Part shown: positions 24,476 to 32,969 of the stretch, one piece after another
Layout of the letters: each line of letters opens with the position of its first letter
How positions within the stretch are numbered: the stretch's first letter is position 1
Source of the DNA: an uncultured Candidatus Pelagibacter sp.
GTDB lineage: Bacteria > Pseudomonadota > Alphaproteobacteria > Pelagibacterales > Pelagibacteraceae
Reading direction: 5' to 3'
Length of the DNA stretch: 45,618 bases
Assembly: GCA_905618905.1 (NCBI GenBank)
Contig: CAJQTH010000020.1
Span: forward strand, 1 to 45,618
Notes under the pieces: generated by a model
Seen by the model: only the letters and a program-made list of their open reading frames with translations
What the model was told of the DNA's origin: nothing
The model's database searches: none
Translations under genes and position numbers: made by a program

Positions 24476-24823
24476 ATGAAAGTTTATTTTAATAATTCCT
24501 GTAAAATTTGTCGTGCTGAAATAAATTTATATAAAAAGCAAAACATTAAAGACATAGAATGGATTGATATTACAAATAATAAATCAGCAGAAATAGAAAC
24601 TCAAAGGAATGCCAAGAACCTTTTACGTAGACTTCATATTAAAGATGGGGAGAAGGTAATTGGAGGAGCAGAAGCTTTTTTACTAGTGTGGAAAAAAATC
24701 CCTAAATATAAGTTTCTTTATAGTTTTTTTAAAACTCCTATAATTTTTACTTTATTTTCATTTTTTTATGAGATTACTGCTTTCTTTTTATTTTTAAAAA
24801 ACAAAAAACAACTTTTAAAATAA
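24476..24823 (+). CDS. DCC-family (DUF393) thiol-disulfide oxidoreductase-like protein
   Basis: The 115-residue protein starts MKVYFNNSCKICRAEI, with a CxxC pair at Cys9 and Cys12 in the DUF393 position (usually DGxCxxC; here N replaces D/G). IEWIDIT follows near residues 32-38, then GGAEAFLLVWKKIP near 62-76 and a hydrophobic C-terminal helix. The family has a thioredoxin-like fold and is thought to act in disulfide chemistry, with unproven substrates. It is 3 bases downstream of the rhodanese gene; both use reactive cysteines, which suggests a shared sulfur or redox function. Confidence 0.82.
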   Translation: MKVYFNNSCKICRAEINLYKKQNIKDIEWIDITNNKSAEIETQRNAKNLLRRLHIKDGEKVIGGAEAFLLVWKKIPKYKFLYSFFKTPIIFTLFSFFYEITAFFLFLKNKKQLLK

Positions 24824-24867
24824 GTTTTAATGTTGAGATGAGGTGCTGAATAAAATATATTTTAGTT

Positions 24868-25410
24868 ATGAAGATTTTTTTACTATTCTTATTTATATTT
24901 AGTTTTGTTTCTTCTGCTCAGTCCTCTCAAAAAGTTATTTTAGATGATCTTTTTGACCAACTTCAAATTATTAATAATTCAAAAAGTGCTACTCTATTAG
25001 AACAAAAAATTTGGTCTATCTGGAATGAACATCCTAGTGATTTTAAATTAACTGAAAAATTAGAGTTTGGAACAGAGCTGATGCAGTATGGTGATTATAA
25101 TTATGCATTAAAAGTTTTTAGTAATATATTGGAGGATGACCCTAAATGGTCTGAAGCTTGGAATAAAAGAGCTACTGTCTATTTTTTAATGAGCCAGTTT
25201 ACAAATTCATTAAATGATATTGATAAAGTTTTAGATATAGAGCCTAGACACTTTGGGGCTTTATCAGGACAAGCAAGAATTTTTATAAAACTTCAAGAAT
25301 ATGAAAAAGCAATTAAGAGTATTGAGAGCGCATTAAAATTCTACCCTTCATTTAAAAGTCGTGAATTGATACCTGAAATTGAAAGATTAATTAAAGAAGA
25401 TAGCATCTAA
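24868..25410 (+). CDS. Exported TPR-repeat protein
   Basis: The 180-residue protein begins with a Sec signal peptide (FLLFLFIFSFVSSAQS, cleavage near residue 18). At least three tetratricopeptide repeats follow from about residue 70: YNYALKVFSNILEDDPKWSEA, then a unit with WNKRATVYFLMSQ...NDIDKVLDIEPRHFGAL, then GQARIFIKLQEYEKAIKSIE. TPRs bind other proteins, so this is probably a periplasmic scaffold or assembly factor; the partner is unknown. It lies 44 bases after the DCC-family gene and is convergent with the lysine-rich coiled-coil gene with one base between stops. Confidence 0.85.
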   Translation: MKIFLLFLFIFSFVSSAQSSQKVILDDLFDQLQIINNSKSATLLEQKIWSIWNEHPSDFKLTEKLEFGTELMQYGDYNYALKVFSNILEDDPKWSEAWNKRATVYFLMSQFTNSLNDIDKVLDIEPRHFGALSGQARIFIKLQEYEKAIKSIESALKFYPSFKSRELIPEIERLIKEDSI

Positions 25411-25411
25411 T

Positions 25412-26587
25412 TTAATCTTTTTTAGCTCTTTTTCTTGAAATTAACTGCGTTAGTGAGTCGACCATTAGATCGGAGGCTTTAAATATTTCATTTGATTTAA
25501 ATTCATGAGAAGAATTTCTCTCAAGGTCTGTCTTATCCTCAATAACTATTCCTTCATCAGGTGAATTATTTTTTATATAAATTAACAACAGCCACTCTTC
25601 ATCAGGTGCCTCATCCCATTTAATGAAGATTTCACCAGTTTCAAATCTTTGGTCAATACATCTAAAAATAGACATGTGTCTAGTGATATGCCGTTTGTTT
25701 AGTTGAAAAACTAAACTACTGGCACTTCTGTAAAAACTTTCAAGAGAAAGTTCAATTTTCTGTCTTGCAATTTTATAATCCTTCTCTTTTTGAAGTAAAG
25801 TTTCTCTATCCTCATTACCTTGAATTTTTACTCCTAGAGCTTCTACTCTCTCTCTAATTTTTTGATCTCTTATAACTCTATATTTATCTTTTAATTTCTC
25901 TATCCTTGCTTGAAGGCCAGCATAATCATCTCTTTTTTCTTTTAATGAAATCTTTTCAAGTTTTTCTAATTCTTTAATCTCTCTTATTCTAAATTTTTCT
26001 ATCTGCTTTTCTAACTGTAATTGTTTTAGAAATTGTCTTTGTCTTTCAGCATGTTCAATTCTGAGTAATGCTTGTTCCTTACGTAAAAATGATTTTATGT
26101 CTCTTGCTCTTTCTTTTTCAAGTTTAATTTCATCTTTTAATGCTTTTTCTTTTAGTTTGGTTTGCTCCTCTTCTTCTTTTACTTTTTGTTTTTGAATCTG
26201 TAATCTTTCTTTTTCTTTTTTTTCAATTTCCTCAAGTTGTCTTCTTCTTTTTTCTTCAGCTTTTAAGGTTTTATATTCAGATATTCTATTGGCGATACCA
26301 TCAAAAAAAGCTTGAATATATTTTTCCAAACTAAAATTAATTTTAAAGTTAAATTCTGGTTTTAAAGAATTCTGAAGTGTAACTACTCTGGATATTAAGG
26401 TTGCTTTTTTTTTAGTGTTAACTTTTTGTTTTTTCGTATTTTTTTTTATATTTTTGCTTATCTTTTTTTTATTATTAATATTTTTTTTTACTTTTAAATT
26501 TTTTTTTCGTTTTTTATTTGTAATTTTTTTAACTTTTTTTTTTGCTAAAGATTTTTTTTTAACAAGATTTTTTTTTATTTTTTTCAT
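25412..26587 (-). CDS. Lysine-rich coiled-coil protein of unknown function
   Basis: The 391-residue protein is not recognised. Residues 1-66 are almost half Lys with Asn, Ile and Val between, like a histone-H1-type tail. Residues about 67-98 form a short mixed segment (LQNSLKPEFNFKINFSLEKY). Residues about 105-285 are a long charged coiled coil rich in Glu, Lys, Arg and Gln. The last 105 residues look folded, with SASSLVFQLNKRHIT, IFIKWDEAPDEEWLLLIYI and SDLMVDSLTQLI. There is no signal peptide or membrane segment. The basic tail suggests DNA or RNA binding. It is monocistronic and convergent with the TPR gene. Confidence 0.8.
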   Translation of the reverse strand: MKKIKKNLVKKKSLAKKKVKKITNKKRKKNLKVKKNINNKKKISKNIKKNTKKQKVNTKKKATLISRVVTLQNSLKPEFNFKINFSLEKYIQAFFDGIANRISEYKTLKAEEKRRRQLEEIEKKEKERLQIQKQKVKEEEEQTKLKEKALKDEIKLEKERARDIKSFLRKEQALLRIEHAERQRQFLKQLQLEKQIEKFRIREIKELEKLEKISLKEKRDDYAGLQARIEKLKDKYRVIRDQKIRERVEALGVKIQGNEDRETLLQKEKDYKIARQKIELSLESFYRSASSLVFQLNKRHITRHMSIFRCIDQRFETGEIFIKWDEAPDEEWLLLIYIKNNSPDEGIVIEDKTDLERNSSHEFKSNEIFKASDLMVDSLTQLISRKRAKKD

Positions 26588-26674
26588 GATTTAAGAAAAT
26601 TAGATTTATCAATTAATTAGTAATAAATATAGTCTCTTGTTTAAATATATTGTGGAAAATCTTATTAAATCTAC

Positions 26675-27559
26675 TTATGCTGTCCTTAGAGATTCTAATG
26701 TAAAATTAAGCTTACGAAGGTCTTCTAGTAGTTGTTTTTTATCTTTTTCACTTAAAAGACTGACGGGTGGTATAACATTTTTGTAATTGTCATCTTGATC
26801 TGACATAAAAGAATGTAACCCTGATATTAAATTATATTGATCAAATGTACTTCTAACCTTGCACAGAATCTCATTTTCTTTTTGTTGTTTTTTTTCATTA
26901 AAATCATCATAAACTTTTCTAGACAAATTTGCTGTTACATTGCAAGTTGCCGTAATAATACCATCACATCCGATTTCAAGACCTTTTAGGAGTTTTAACT
27001 CTGATCCTGGCATTACTGAGAAATTATCAATCTTTAAATTTTCATATAGGTTATACGAGCTGTCTTTAACACCAACTATTTGTTTTGGAAACTTCCTAGT
27101 AAGCTCTTCAATGCATTCAATACTAAACTTATAACCACATAACTTTTCAAAGTTGTATAAAATAATCTTACTTTCCGGCACAGCCTCAACCACCCTTGAA
27201 TAAAACTCTATTACCTCTTTATCACCATACTTATAATAAGCAGGTGGCATTATTAAAAAATCACTAAAATTTAAAGAGCTTGCAACCTTCATTAAATTTA
27301 TAGTTTCATTTAAAGAATTAAGCCCAGTTCCAATTAAATATTTTTCTCTATATTTGCTTTTTGACAATTCATTTAATAGACCAATTTTTTCACTTATAGA
27401 TATAAGTTGCGCTTGTCCTGTGCTTCCAAAAATAGCAACACCATGGCAACCCATATCTATTATTTTTTCAGCATGGTTAACAGTCTTTTCAATGTTTAGA
27501 CTTAAATCGCTATTAAATACTGACATTGATGCCGCATAAATGCCTTTAATTTTACTCAT
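26675..27559 (-). CDS. DHDPS/NAL-family aldolase or lyase
   Basis: The 294-residue TIM-barrel protein has the family layout: GVAIFGSTGQAQLISISEK near residues 40-58, catalytic Tyr in ILYNFEK near 134-140 and Schiff-base Lys in VGVKDSSYNLYEN near 163-175. Members condense or cleave pyruvate-linked aldol products. The usual DapA substrate motif GTTGE is GSTGQ here, and no lysine-pathway gene is adjacent, so it is more likely a paralogue acting on another keto acid or sugar acid than true DapA. It is divergent from the GT9 gene and about 90 bases from the coiled-coil gene. Confidence 0.82.
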   Translation of the reverse strand: MSKIKGIYAASMSVFNSDLSLNIEKTVNHAEKIIDMGCHGVAIFGSTGQAQLISISEKIGLLNELSKSKYREKYLIGTGLNSLNETINLMKVASSLNFSDFLIMPPAYYKYGDKEVIEFYSRVVEAVPESKIILYNFEKLCGYKFSIECIEELTRKFPKQIVGVKDSSYNLYENLKIDNFSVMPGSELKLLKGLEIGCDGIITATCNVTANLSRKVYDDFNEKKQQKENEILCKVRSTFDQYNLISGLHSFMSDQDDNYKNVIPPVSLLSEKDKKQLLEDLRKLNFTLESLRTA

Positions 27560-27609
27560 ATGTTAAACTTATATAAAATAAAAATTTAGTAAAGATGATA
27601 AAGTATTAA

Positions 27610-28575
27610 ATGAAAATTTTAGTGGTACAAAATAAAATGGGGATTGGGGATATGATAATCTATCTTCCATTTATAGATGCTATTTCTAAAAAGTTTAATA
27701 CACCAGTAAGTATTCTTGCTAAACAAAGTTCAAAAGCTGAACAATTTTTGAAAGATCATAAAAATATTGAAAAAATAATTATTCTTGAGCAAAGCAATAA
27801 ACAAAAGAGGGCTAAACACCAGGGTTTTAGTGGATTTATAAATTTATTAAAAGATCTTAGGAAGCATAACTTTGATAAAGTTTTTATTTTTAACTCATCA
27901 CTTAGGTTTTATTTAATTGCAAAATTTGCTGGTATTAAAAACATTCATCAATACCCATTATTCATAAAAAAAAACCAACATATAGTCAATGCTGCAAAAA
28001 AATTTATAAATCAAAATTTAAATTTAATTGTAGAAAGTGATCCAAAAATTCTTATCAATGACAAATCAGTACAAGATGTGAAATCCAAATTTAGAATTAG
28101 CAATGATCAAAAAAATATTTTTCTTGGTATAGGCGGATCAGGTCCAACTAAAAGAATTCCAGCCACAACATTTATAAAGCTTATTCGCCTGACTTCTAAT
28201 ATTTACAAATCTAGATTTTTTTTGGCCACTGGTAAAAATAAAGAAGAACAAGAAATTTTAAAAGAAATACTTAATACGGAATTTAAGGACAAATGTGTTC
28301 CCTTAGATGATTTAAGTATAAATGAAACTCTACCAATAATTAAAAATTGTGACGTTTCTATTTGCAATGACTCAAGTTTTAGTCACCTATCGTCAGGTCT
28401 TGGCATTAATACAATTGTTTTAATGGCAGACACACCACTAGTATATGGAAATTACAGTCCAAGAATGTATCCAATTATCCCAGATGGAGAAAGTACGGTA
28501 ACACATAATACTCTAGGTAAAGATAAAATTAATCCAGATAAAATTTTTATTCAGTTAAAAAAAATTCTTAACTAA
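27610..28575 (+). CDS. Glycosyltransferase family 9 (heptosyltransferase-like)
   Basis: The 321-residue protein has a GT-B pattern. It begins KILVVQNKMGIGDMIIYLPF, the family 9 N-terminus. The C-terminal half has IFLGIGGSGPTKRIPATTF near residues 170-188 and CDVSICNDSSFSHLSSGLG near 251-269, the donor-binding motif of ADP-heptose:LPS transferases. It probably adds a heptose or related sugar to a surface lipid or glycan at the cytosolic membrane face. No other core-oligosaccharide gene is beside it. It is convergent with the J-domain gene with a 4-base overlap. Confidence 0.85.
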   Translation: MKILVVQNKMGIGDMIIYLPFIDAISKKFNTPVSILAKQSSKAEQFLKDHKNIEKIIILEQSNKQKRAKHQGFSGFINLLKDLRKHNFDKVFIFNSSLRFYLIAKFAGIKNIHQYPLFIKKNQHIVNAAKKFINQNLNLIVESDPKILINDKSVQDVKSKFRISNDQKNIFLGIGGSGPTKRIPATTFIKLIRLTSNIYKSRFFLATGKNKEEQEILKEILNTEFKDKCVPLDDLSINETLPIIKNCDVSICNDSSFSHLSSGLGINTIVLMADTPLVYGNYSPRMYPIIPDGESTVTHNTLGKDKINPDKIFIQLKKILN

Positions 28576-29078
28576 GAAATATCCCTTAATACAATTTCTT
28601 TAGCTTCATTTACAATCATTGATAATCTTGCAGTCTCTGGTGAGATATCTGGATGTATTTTCTTCTGAATTTTTATATATGCATTTTTAACATCATCTTT
28701 AGTAATATTTTTTTTTATATCTAAATTTAAAATTTTGTAAGCTTCCTCTCTAGATATTTTAGAGGAATTTTTAATATTTTGATTTTGGTTAAATGAAAAT
28801 CTTCCAGAGCTTCTGAGTGTTTGTATAAGTCTAAATAATCCAATTAATTGAAATATTGAAAACCCCTTAAGCTTAACTAAAGCCAAACTAAGCAACGTAA
28901 GTGGTATACTTAATAAAAACTTACCTGCAACCACAAGTAATATTGCCAAAATTATTAAGCCTAAAAAAATTAATTTTCTTAAATGTTTTGATATTTTTTT
29001 TGACGAAGCGTTGGCTACTAATTTAAGTAAAAAATAAACAATTCCCAAAAAAACTAGTGTATAAATGATTATATTCAT
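28572..29078 (-). CDS. Membrane-anchored J-domain protein
   Basis: The 168-residue protein has three N-terminal hydrophobic stretches within residues 1-85 and a C-terminal J-domain from about 112. That domain shows EEAYKILNLDIK, VKNAYIKIQKKIHPD with the HPD tripeptide, and a short helix IVNEAKEIVL. J-domains stimulate Hsp70 ATPase; the layout resembles alphaproteobacterial membrane DnaJ proteins related to Tim14/Pam18. The ATG at 29078 is preferred over a GTG at 29108 that would reach into the divergent peptidase gene. Its DnaK partner is not in this window. Confidence 0.85.
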   Translation of the reverse strand: MNIIIYTLVFLGIVYFLLKLVANASSKKISKHLRKLIFLGLIILAILLVVAGKFLLSIPLTLLSLALVKLKGFSIFQLIGLFRLIQTLRSSGRFSFNQNQNIKNSSKISREEAYKILNLDIKKNITKDDVKNAYIKIQKKIHPDISPETARLSMIVNEAKEIVLRDIS

Positions 29079-29095
29079 ATATTTAATTTGTTTCC

Positions 29096-31171
29096 ATGAA
29101 AATACCACACCTTAAAAAAAAATCAGAAATAAAAACGTGTCATAATATTAGTTGGGAAGATGATTATAGCTGGATACACCAAAATGACATCTTGGAGGTT
29201 TTAAAGGATAGTAAAAAATTAAACCCCGAAGTCAGAAAATATCTTGAAGAAGAAAACTCTTATACTGATTTTCACTTATTAGACACCAAGACCATTCAAA
29301 AAAAATTATTTGATGAGATCAAAGGAAGAATAAAATTAGACGATGAATCTCTACCCTTTAAAGATTTTGATTATGAGTATTGGTCAAAAACAACTGCTAA
29401 AGGAAATTATTCTATAAAATTAAGGAAAAAAATTGGAACCAATGATATTGAAGAAATTTGGAATGGAGATGAGGAAAAAGAAAAACTAAAAGTTGAATAC
29501 TTTGGTGTTGGCGATTTAGAGGTTAGTTTTAATGATAAATATTTAGGATACTCTTTAGATACAAAAGGTTCTGAATATTACACAATATATATTAGAGATA
29601 TTAATACAAAAAAATTAGTTACTGAGAAGATAGAGGAGACATCAGGTGGCATAACTTTTAGTTTAGATGACCAGTATGTTTTTTATTCAAAACTTGATGA
29701 AAATCATAGACCAAGAAAAATTTATAGACACAAATTAGGAACTAGAGTTAGCAAAGATCAATTAATTTTTGAAGAAAAAAGTGAAGCTTTCACAGTTGGA
29801 ATTGGTTTAAGCTCAGATGATAAATACTTCTTTATCAACTCTTCAGACCATAATACCTCTGAACAATATTACTTTGATGTTAATGAAAAAGATCCTAAAC
29901 CTAAATTAATAAAAAAAAGACAAAGAGGAATTCTTTATTCGGTTAATTCTTGGGATGGTAAATTTTACAATCATACTAATAAAAATGCTGAAGATTTTAA
30001 AATAGACATTAGTGATAACTTGGAAAAACCAGACTGGAAAACCTTTATTACTTCAAAAGATGAAGTTCTAATTGGAGGGTTAACATTTTTAAAAAATTGG
30101 ATCATAAGATCTGAAACTTCAGATGCTTTAGATAAATTATTTGTAAAAAATATCACAACTGGAATAGAAGAAGAGCTAATTTTTTCTGATGAAACTGTAT
30201 ATGTTCCTGGTGCCTCTTTAATGCAAAGAGATAAAGATACAGAAGAGATATACATAAGTTATTCTTCACCTAAAACACAGTCTAGAGTTTATTCTTATAA
30301 CTTAAGCACAAAAGAAAAAAAATTAGTTAAAGAACAAGAGATCCCCTCTGGTCATAATCCTGAAGACTACATTGTTGAAAGGGTTGATTGCAAATCATAC
30401 GACGGAAGATTGGTGCCTCTTACAATTACAAGACATAAAAATACTAAACTGGATGGAAGTGCTAAATTGTTGCTTTATGGTTATGGTTCATACGGAAGTT
30501 CTATGAACCCTAGCTTTTCTACTACTAGATTAAGTTTAATTAATAGAGATATCATCTGGGTTACAGCCCATATTAGAGGAGGTATGGAAAGAGGTATGAA
30601 GTGGTGGAAAGAAGGAAAACTGCTTAATAAAAAAAATACTTTTGAAGATTATATTGCTTCTGCAAAATACTTAATTGAAAATAAATATACTTCAAAAAAT
30701 AAGATAATAGGCATGGGTGGCTCTGCGGGTGGTCTTCTTATGGGTGCTGTAGTTAATCAAGCCCCTGAGTTATTTCTAGGAATCATAATGGCAGTACCAT
30801 TTGTAGATTCTTTGACAACTAATTTGGATCACTCTTTACCTTTAACAGTTGGGGAATTTGATGAGTTTGGAAATGCAAAAGATAAAAAAGATCACTTTGA
30901 TTATATTTATTCTTATGCTCCCTATAACAATATAAAAAAAATGGATTATCCTCATATGCTGATCACAACAAGTTTAAGTGACAACAGAGTATTATTTGAT
31001 GAGCCAGCAAAATTTACTGCTAAACTTAGAGAATATAAAACTGATAATAATTTATTACTTTTAAAAACTGAAATGAACGCAGGTCATGGTGGTAAATCTG
31101 GTAGAGATGGAGCTATAGAGGAAATTGCACTTGATTATGCATTTGCATTAAAAATTGCTGGAAAAATTTAG
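29096..31171 (+). CDS. Prolyl oligopeptidase family serine peptidase (S9A, oligopeptidase B-like)
   Basis: The 691-residue protein has an N-terminal beta-propeller and a C-terminal alpha/beta-hydrolase domain. SWEDDYSWIH near residues 19-28 is the family opening. The catalytic Ser lies in GMGGSAGGLLMGAV near 539-552, the Asp in TTSLSDNRVLFDEP near 624-637 and the His in NAGHGGKSGR near 661-670. Such enzymes cleave short peptides after basic or proline residues. There is no signal peptide, so it is cytosolic. Only 17 bases separate it from the divergent J-domain gene. It may aid use of imported peptides as nutrients (inference). Confidence 0.93.
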   Translation: MKIPHLKKKSEIKTCHNISWEDDYSWIHQNDILEVLKDSKKLNPEVRKYLEEENSYTDFHLLDTKTIQKKLFDEIKGRIKLDDESLPFKDFDYEYWSKTTAKGNYSIKLRKKIGTNDIEEIWNGDEEKEKLKVEYFGVGDLEVSFNDKYLGYSLDTKGSEYYTIYIRDINTKKLVTEKIEETSGGITFSLDDQYVFYSKLDENHRPRKIYRHKLGTRVSKDQLIFEEKSEAFTVGIGLSSDDKYFFINSSDHNTSEQYYFDVNEKDPKPKLIKKRQRGILYSVNSWDGKFYNHTNKNAEDFKIDISDNLEKPDWKTFITSKDEVLIGGLTFLKNWIIRSETSDALDKLFVKNITTGIEEELIFSDETVYVPGASLMQRDKDTEEIYISYSSPKTQSRVYSYNLSTKEKKLVKEQEIPSGHNPEDYIVERVDCKSYDGRLVPLTITRHKNTKLDGSAKLLLYGYGSYGSSMNPSFSTTRLSLINRDIIWVTAHIRGGMERGMKWWKEGKLLNKKNTFEDYIASAKYLIENKYTSKNKIIGMGGSAGGLLMGAVVNQAPELFLGIIMAVPFVDSLTTNLDHSLPLTVGEFDEFGNAKDKKDHFDYIYSYAPYNNIKKMDYPHMLITTSLSDNRVLFDEPAKFTAKLREYKTDNNLLLLKTEMNAGHGGKSGRDGAIEEIALDYAFALKIAGKI

Positions 31172-31181
31172 TCTCTAATTT

Positions 31182-31487
31182 TTAGAAACAACCATTTGAA
31201 ACAAAACCAATCACTATAGAATTAGAATCTAGTTCAAATCTTCTCTCACATAGTATTCCATATTTTTTAGAATTATAAACAAACTCTAGATTACCCTTAT
31301 CATTTTTAAAATCTTCATCAGGTTTACCTAATTCAATTTGTAAATTGCTTGAACTTTTTCCAATAAATTGACTTAACTTTGTATTTTCTTTTTCAACAAT
31401 TTTGTCTGTTTTGTCTTTAATTGTTTGGCAACCGGAAAATAAACTTATAAAAAACAAACTTATAAAAAAACATTTTAATTTTTGCAC
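31182..31487 (-). CDS. Small lipoprotein of unknown function
   Basis: The 101-residue protein starts at a GTG (31487) and has a lipoprotein signal: KLKCFFISLFFISLFSGC with the lipobox Cys at about residue 20. The mature part has FIGKSSSNLQIELGKPDED, reminiscent of the SmpA/OmlA (BamE-like) pattern of a helix followed by LGxP. It then has strands with Cys near 79 and 100 that could form a disulfide. The family is not firmly recognised. It is convergent with the peptidase gene (10-base gap) and divergent from the purine permease. Confidence 0.62.
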   Translation of the reverse strand: MQKLKCFFISLFFISLFSGCQTIKDKTDKIVEKENTKLSQFIGKSSSNLQIELGKPDEDFKNDKGNLEFVYNSKKYGILCERRFELDSNSIVIGFVSNGCF

Positions 31488-31618
31488 GATTCAATGATAG
31501 CACTCTAAATATTGCATAAATATAAACTTATAAGTTGAATTATGTTAATAAACTTAGGTTTTTAAGAGTATTCACTTCAAAATTCGAATAATAATCGAAT
31601 CTAATATTAGGAGGATCA

Positions 31619-32929
31619 ATGTTAGAAAAATATTTTAACTATAAAAAACATAAGACTGATTTTAAAACAGAAGTAACTGCTGGTGTAACAACATTTTTAA
31701 CAATGGCTTACATTATGTTTTTAAATCCATTTATTTTATCAGGTGAATTTGCAGGACCCGAAAAAGGTTTTTTTGATTTTGGAGCAGTATTCACTGCAAC
31801 AATTGTTGCAACTGCACTTGCTTGTTTTATTATGGCATTTTATGGAAAAACATGGCCAATAGGTTTGGCTCCAGGTATGGGGATTAATGCTTTTGTTGCA
31901 TTTGGAGTAGTTGCTGGAATGGGTTATACACCTCAAGCAGCACTTGGTGCGGTATTGGTTGCTGGCATTTTATTTTTAATCATTTCATTAACACCAATTA
32001 GAGCTTGGCTGATTAATTCTATTCCAAAAAGTTTAAAACTTGGAATTGGTGCGGGAATTGGACTATTTTTAGCTATCATTGGTCTAGAAATTATGGGTGT
32101 AGTTGCTGATCACCCTGTAACACTTGTCACAATAGGTGATATGAAAAATCCTTTAATTTTGCTTGCATGCCTGGCATTTGTTTCAATGATTGTGATGGAA
32201 AAATTAAATATTAAAGGAAATATTATTATTGGAATTATTGGTTTTAGTATTATTGCTTGGGTCTCAGGACTTGCAAAGTTTAACGGTGTAGTTGGAAGTA
32301 TTCCCCCAATGACTTATCTATTTGATTTTGATCTTAACGCTGCTCTTACAGCTGGGATGTCCACGGTAATATTTACATTATTATTTATAGATTTTTTTGA
32401 TACTACAGGAACCCTAACATCTGTGGCAAACGTTGCTGGTAAAGTGGATAGCAAAGGTAAAATTCAGGATATAGATAAAGCAATGATGGCGGACAGCGTT
32501 GGAACTGTAGCAGGCGCATTAATGGGCACAACTACAGTAACAAGTTATGTTGAGTCTGGCGCTGGTGTAAAAGCAGGTGGAAGAACTGGAATGACCTCTT
32601 TAACTATTGGAGTTTTATTTTTAGCTTGTCTATTCCTTTCACCATTAGCAACAAGCTTGCCAAAAGAAATTGATGGGGCTGCACTCTTATATGTGTCAGT
32701 TTTATTTGTTAGAAATATCACTGATATTGAGTGGGATGATATTGGAGAGTCTGCACCTGCAGTTCTTGCTATGATCGCTATGCCTTTAACTTATAGTATT
32801 AGTAATGGTATTGCTTTGGCATTTATATCTTATGCTTTAATCAGACTATTTACTGGCAAATTTTCTTCAACTTCGCCAGCAATATGGGTTATTGCGATAC
32901 TTAGTGTTGCAAGTTTTGTTGTTGCTTAA
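31619..32929 (+). CDS. NCS2-family purine permease (AzgA-like)
   Basis: The 436-residue inner-membrane transporter has about 12-14 hydrophobic helices. AzgA/NCS2 marks are TEVTAGVTTFLTMAYIMFLN at the N-terminus, GLAPGMGINAFVAF near residues 81-94, FIDFFDTTGTL near 257-267 and GTTTVTSYVESGAGVKAGGR near 299-318. These are typical of guanine/hypoxanthine/adenine proton symporters. A strong AGGAGG site lies 4 bases upstream of the ATG. The 131-base upstream region shows no purine-riboswitch core. A convergent phosphoribosyltransferase gene supports a purine-salvage role. Confidence 0.92.
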   Translation: MLEKYFNYKKHKTDFKTEVTAGVTTFLTMAYIMFLNPFILSGEFAGPEKGFFDFGAVFTATIVATALACFIMAFYGKTWPIGLAPGMGINAFVAFGVVAGMGYTPQAALGAVLVAGILFLIISLTPIRAWLINSIPKSLKLGIGAGIGLFLAIIGLEIMGVVADHPVTLVTIGDMKNPLILLACLAFVSMIVMEKLNIKGNIIIGIIGFSIIAWVSGLAKFNGVVGSIPPMTYLFDFDLNAALTAGMSTVIFTLLFIDFFDTTGTLTSVANVAGKVDSKGKIQDIDKAMMADSVGTVAGALMGTTTVTSYVESGAGVKAGGRTGMTSLTIGVLFLACLFLSPLATSLPKEIDGAALLYVSVLFVRNITDIEWDDIGESAPAVLAMIAMPLTYSISNGIALAFISYALIRLFTGKFSSTSPAIWVIAILSVASFVVA

Positions 32930-32940
32930 AAATTAATTTT

Positions 32941-32969
32941 TAGGGCTGGATTAATTCCAGCCCTATTTA
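32941..32969. terminator. Bidirectional hairpin terminator shared by permease and phosphoribosyltransferase genes
   Basis: TAGGGCTGGA (32941-32950) pairs perfectly with TCCAGCCCTA (32956-32965) around a 5-base TTAAT loop. A-rich sequence precedes and T-rich sequence follows, so it can act on both strands. Its right arm contains the stop codon of the minus-strand phosphoribosyltransferase gene. Confidence 0.85.

Noticed and set aside
31488-31618. Purine riboswitch before the permease
   Set aside because: No conserved purine-aptamer core is visible; only a weak ATTCGA/TCGAAT inverted repeat was seen.
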